The position numbers and the translations under genes are program-made. 7,033 nt of DNA from DASQFQ01 sp035633075 (lineage in GTDB: Bacteria; Actinomycetota; Thermoleophilia; Solirubrobacterales; Solirubrobacteraceae). Shown piece after piece: positions 5,321 through 7,033 of the stretch. The stretch's first letter is position 1; each line of letters begins with the position of its first letter. Below the pieces are notes generated by a model. The model was not told the origin of the DNA. It was given only the letters and a program-made list of their open reading frames with translations, and ran no database searches. The DNA lies in contig DASQFQ010000159.1 in NCBI GenBank assembly GCA_035633075.1, positions 1 to 7,033 of the forward strand. The letters run 5' to 3'.

Positions 5321-5749
5321 CTACCGGTTCGCCTCGGCCTGCTCCCGCAGGCGCGCCTCCTGCTCGCGCAGCTCAGGGGTGAGCGAGTCGCCGAAGTCGT
5401 CGGCCTCGAAGACCGGGCGGATCTCGACCTCGGCCTCGGTGCCGTCGTCGGGGTTAGGTATTCGCTTGACCCACTCGATCGCCTCGTCCAGGGACTTCAC
5501 CTGCCACAACCAGTAGCCCGCGAGGAGCTCCTTGGTCTCGGCGAACGGGCCGTCGAGCACCTTGCGGTCGCTGCCCGAGAACGCCACCCGCACGCCCTTG
5601 GAGCTCGGGTGCAGCCCGTCCCCGGCGAGCATCACGCCGGCCTTGACGAGCTCCTCGTTGAAGTTGCCCATCTGCGTGAGCAGCTCCTGGCTCGGCATCA
5701 CCCCGGCCTCGCTCCCCTCCGTCGCCTTGATCAGGACCATGACTCGCAT
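5321..5749 (-). CDS. YCII/DGPF-domain protein, partner of the ECF42 sigma factor
   Basis: The 142-residue product starts at ATG 5749 with AAGGAGGAGG 7 bases upstream. MRVMVLIKA opens the ferredoxin-like YCII fold, and KVLDGPFAETKELLAGYWLWQVKSLDEAIEWVKRIP (residues 63-98) carries the DGPF motif at 66-69 that names this group. The tail from about 115 is acidic and helical. DGPF proteins are the standard neighbours and main targets of ECF42 sigma factors; their biochemical function is not established, although the YCII fold suggests a small enzyme or ligand-binding protein. It is the first gene of the minus-strand operon, directly behind a predicted ECF42 promoter. It ends in TAG, with the sigma gene starting 27 bases later in the same frame. 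Confidence 0.93.
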   Translation of the reverse strand: MRVMVLIKATEGSEAGVMPSQELLTQMGNFNEELVKAGVMLAGDGLHPSSKGVRVAFSGSDRKVLDGPFAETKELLAGYWLWQVKSLDEAIEWVKRIPNPDDGTEAEVEIRPVFEADDFGDSLTPELREQEARLREQAEANR

Positions 5750-5756
5750 TTCTTCG

Positions 5757-5766
5757 CCTCCTCCTT
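5757..5766 (-). promoter_or_regulatory. Strong ribosome binding site of the DGPF gene
   Basis: AAGGAGGAGG on the minus strand ends 7 bases before the ATG at 5749-5747 and fixes that start. Its strength contrasts with the sigma gene, which has none. Confidence 0.85.
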
Positions 5767-5792
5767 GTGGTGGTCTGTGCCTCTACCAATGC

Positions 5793-5819
5793 GTCGAGCG
5801 AGCGAAGCAGAAATCGACA
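5793..5819 (-). promoter_or_regulatory. Predicted ECF42-dependent promoter, TGTCGA-N17-CGAC
   Basis: On the minus strand TGTCGA (5819-5814) is followed after exactly 17 bases by CGAC (5796-5793). I recall the reported ECF42 signature as TGTCGA at -35 and CG(A/T)C at -10. Transcription would start near 5786, leaving a leader of about 37 nt before the DGPF start. The sigma factor would therefore drive its own operon. The motif is visible; the regulation is inferred. Confidence 0.75.
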
Positions 5820-5890
5820 CGCCACCCTCGCATGCTTGGGCCAGCCGTGCCGGCTGTGACCACGACCAGCGCGAGAGCATCGCTGTCCCG

Positions 5891-5926
5891 TGAAAGGAGG
5901 CGTCTGCGCGGAGGCGCCGACGGCGC
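5891..5926 (-). repeat. 36-bp repeat, copy B (right bracket of the sigma operon)
   Basis: This is the exact reverse complement of 3110-3145. Read from outside toward the operon, both copies have the same polarity, so they are arranged as terminal inverted repeats 2,817 bp apart end to end. Copy B lies 72 bp upstream of the predicted ECF42 -35 box. Confidence 0.9.
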
Positions 5927-6194
5927 TCGCGCCGGACGAGGCGGGGGCGTGCCGTCGGACGACGAACCCACGCCTGCTTCCGCCCGGCGAAGCGGGAGCG
6001 GGCAGGCTCCGCGACGTCGCCGCTGCGTCTCGTCCAAGCCGGCGGATTCGTCTAGCTCACGGAGGGAGCGATTCACGCGACCCCCAGCCTGAGCTGGGCG
6101 TCCGGAGGCTTCCACAACTCCACCAGGCCGCGCCCGGCTGCCGCTGGACCCAACACCACGACCGAGGGGAACGGCGCGGCGCTCGCGCCTATAG
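5927..6194. other. Intergenic stretch without a recognisable gene
   Basis: Frames open across this stretch on both strands, but they are low-complexity (arginine, glycine, proline, alanine) and begin inside repeat copy B or cross it. Small hairpins are present, for example CCCAGC-CTGA-GCTGGG (6083-6098) and GGCGTG/CACGCC (5946-5974). Nothing else was identified. Confidence 0.55.
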
Positions 6195-6455
6195 CCGTCC
6201 AGGATTGCGCGGCCGCGGAAGAGGGAACCTCCCGCGTTCAAGCGGCGGCTGACGCGCCGGACCCGTGAGCGTCTGGCGGAGGAGAAGGCGCAGCTGATCG
6301 CCGATCTCGGTGAGATCAGCGGTCTGTTGAAGGAGTATCGGGCGGATCAGCGCGGCGCGCCGGGCACGCTCACCGAGGCGGACGCCCTCGAGGCTGGCGT
6401 CGCTGGCGAAGCGGCTGAGGGGCGCGCTGGTGACCCCGTCGCGAGCCGCTGGTAG
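6195..6455 (+). pseudogene. Coding-like fragment without a start codon (possible gene remnant)
   Basis: The frame is open from the TAG at 6192-6194 to the TAG at 6453-6455, 86 codons, with no ATG or GTG. The only TTG is at 6327, too far in to explain the upstream coding signal. From about 6237 codon use is typical of a real high-GC gene: strongly GC-rich third positions and a charged, helical product. It includes RTRERLAEEKAQLIADLGEI and then SGLLKEYRADQR, which could form an amphipathic or coiled-coil helix, followed by an acidic alanine- and glycine-rich tail ending in SRW. I do not recognise the family. It may be the 3' end of a decayed or frameshifted gene, or a small gene with an unusual start. 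Confidence 0.4.
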
Positions 6456-6564
6456 CTGGCGCGGCTATGCGAGACGGGGACGGCTGCGTGAGCCGGCTAC
6501 TCCCCAGCGGGCGGCCCCGTGACCCCGAGGTGACGAGCACCGTGACCGAGGTTCAAGGCCCGAG

Positions 6565-6657
6565 CTACCGTCCCCCGCTGCCGGCGAGAAGGCTGGCCTT
6601 GACACAGGCGAGCTGGGCCTGGTCCACCTTGAGGATGAGGGGCTGAGACTGATTCAT
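6565..6657 (-). CDS. Possible 30-residue mini-protein or truncated gene
   Basis: ATG at 6657-6655 is preceded by GGAG with five intervening bases, a good initiation context. The peptide begins MNQSQPLILKVDQAQLACVK and ends ASLLAGSGGR before a TAG at 6567-6565. The first half has the look of the N-terminus of a small cytosolic protein (a strand followed by an amphipathic helix), so it could be a gene cut short by an early stop. No family is recognised. Chance occurrence is quite possible at this length; the ribosome binding site is the main support. Confidence 0.25.
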   Translation of the reverse strand: MNQSQPLILKVDQAQLACVKASLLAGSGGR

Positions 6658-6858
6658 GCGGTCTCCAGTATGTCGAGGTTGTCCGCGAGCGACGCTTCGC
6701 GATGCCATCCGGGAGCTATCTCCGTACCCGATAAAGCTTCCGGGGGCCCGACGGGGGAAATGTCACGTCCTCGTTACGGCAATACCCTGTTCAGTGCCCC
6801 AACAAACGGCTAATTGCACCAGATAAGCCTTCAGTCCGCGCTGGAGGACGTCGCCGAC
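6658..6858. other. Lower-GC spacer between two uncertain divergent frames
   Basis: This 201-bp spacer contains a pocket of markedly lower GC (about 6780-6830, roughly half A/T, unlike the rest of the window). It could hold promoters for the leftward mini-frame and the rightward frame, but no convincing -35/-10 pair was found. A small hairpin GGAG-CTAT-CTCC lies near 6712-6723. Confidence 0.4.
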
Positions 6859-7033
6859 GTGCGTGAGCTCGACCGCTTCCGACCAGACGAGCAGACGAGC
6901 GGGGCGACCCCGGAGGACCTGACGGTTAACACGACGCGGCGCCGGCCAGGCGCGTTCAACCAGTGCGCTGTCGCTGCCGATGACTACTTTATGGATGAGA
7001 GTCGCCGCTCAAAGAAAATGGCGATTGATGTGC
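6859..7033 (+). CDS. Unidentified protein, N-terminal part (runs off the right edge)
   Basis: The frame is open from the TAA at 6811-6813 to the window end, while neither the other plus frames nor the minus frames stay open across it. The best start is GTG 6859, with GGAGG at 6843-6847, 11 bases upstream; TTG 6814 is an alternative lacking a ribosome binding site. The 58 visible residues begin VRELDRFRPDEQTSGATPED and include AFNQCAVAADDYFMDESRRS. They are hydrophilic, with no signal peptide or membrane segment. I do not recognise the family. Codon use becomes less GC-biased toward the edge (TTT, AAA, ATT, GAT), which may indicate acquired DNA. Confidence 0.4.
   Translation, partial: MRELDRFRPDEQTSGATPEDLTVNTTRRRPGAFNQCAVAADDYFMDESRRSKKMAIDV

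Noticed and set aside
3101..5936. A complete transposon defined by the 36-bp inverted repeats
   Set aside because: There is no transposase or recombinase inside, and the outer flanks (cccttgcgg on the left, tcgcgccgg on the right) show no target-site duplication.
5783..6252. Overlapping 120- and 152-codon frames on opposite strands across repeat copy B
   Set aside because: Both are low-complexity; the plus-strand frame begins inside the repeat, and the minus-strand frame runs through it into the ECF42 promoter. No recognisable domain.
6467..6646. A 59-codon plus-strand frame from ATG 6467
   Set aside because: No ribosome binding site and no recognisable motif; it is antisense to the better-supported mini-frame at 6565-6657.
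6671..6693. A second TGTCGA followed by CGAC on the plus strand
   Set aside because: The spacer is 13 bases, not about 17, so it is unlikely to be an ECF42 promoter.

Overview
The window is high-GC bacterial DNA. GC-rich third codon positions, strong AAGGAGG-type ribosome binding sites, a TetR/YceI pair and an ECF42-type sigma operon all fit an actinobacterium, perhaps of the Thermoleophilia/Solirubrobacterales kind. That placement is an inference from protein style; no marker gene fixes the taxon.

Left part (1-2390). A YceI-family gene runs off the left edge on the minus strand. It is divergent from a TetR-family regulator gene. The 83-bp space between them holds two perfect copies of the 14-bp palindrome CGGACCGNGGTCCG, one on each side of an AT-rich promoter core, which looks like a self-contained regulatory switch. 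The regulator gene meets, tail to tail, a flavin disulfide-oxidoreductase gene; the two stop codons share the palindrome CTAG.

Middle (2391-3236). A complete two-boundary tmRNA gene (ssrA, 2442-2803, plus strand) is the clearest RNA gene here. Its tRNA-like ends, pseudoknot PK1, tag frame (AKSHDFSLAA, resume codon GCG) and stop-codon hairpin can all be read directly. It is divergent from the oxidoreductase gene, 51 bp away. The next 433 bp carry no credible gene, but contain two strong hairpins and one copy of a 36-bp repeat.

Operon (5819 down to 3237, minus strand). A YCII/DGPF-domain protein, an ECF42-type sigma factor with its long C-terminal extension, and an atypical short-chain dehydrogenase are tightly packed. 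Upstream lies TGTCGA-N17-CGAC, which matches the promoter signature I recall for ECF42 sigma factors, so the operon is probably self-activated. The DGPF and sigma genes are in the same reading frame, separated by one TAG and nine sense codons. The operon is bracketed by two perfect inverted copies of the 36-bp repeat, and that repeat also resembles the 3' part of the tmRNA.

Right part (5927-7033). This stretch is gene-poor and looks degraded or accessory. It holds a coding-like fragment without a start codon, a possible 30-residue mini-gene, a pocket of lower GC, and an unidentified frame running off the right edge.
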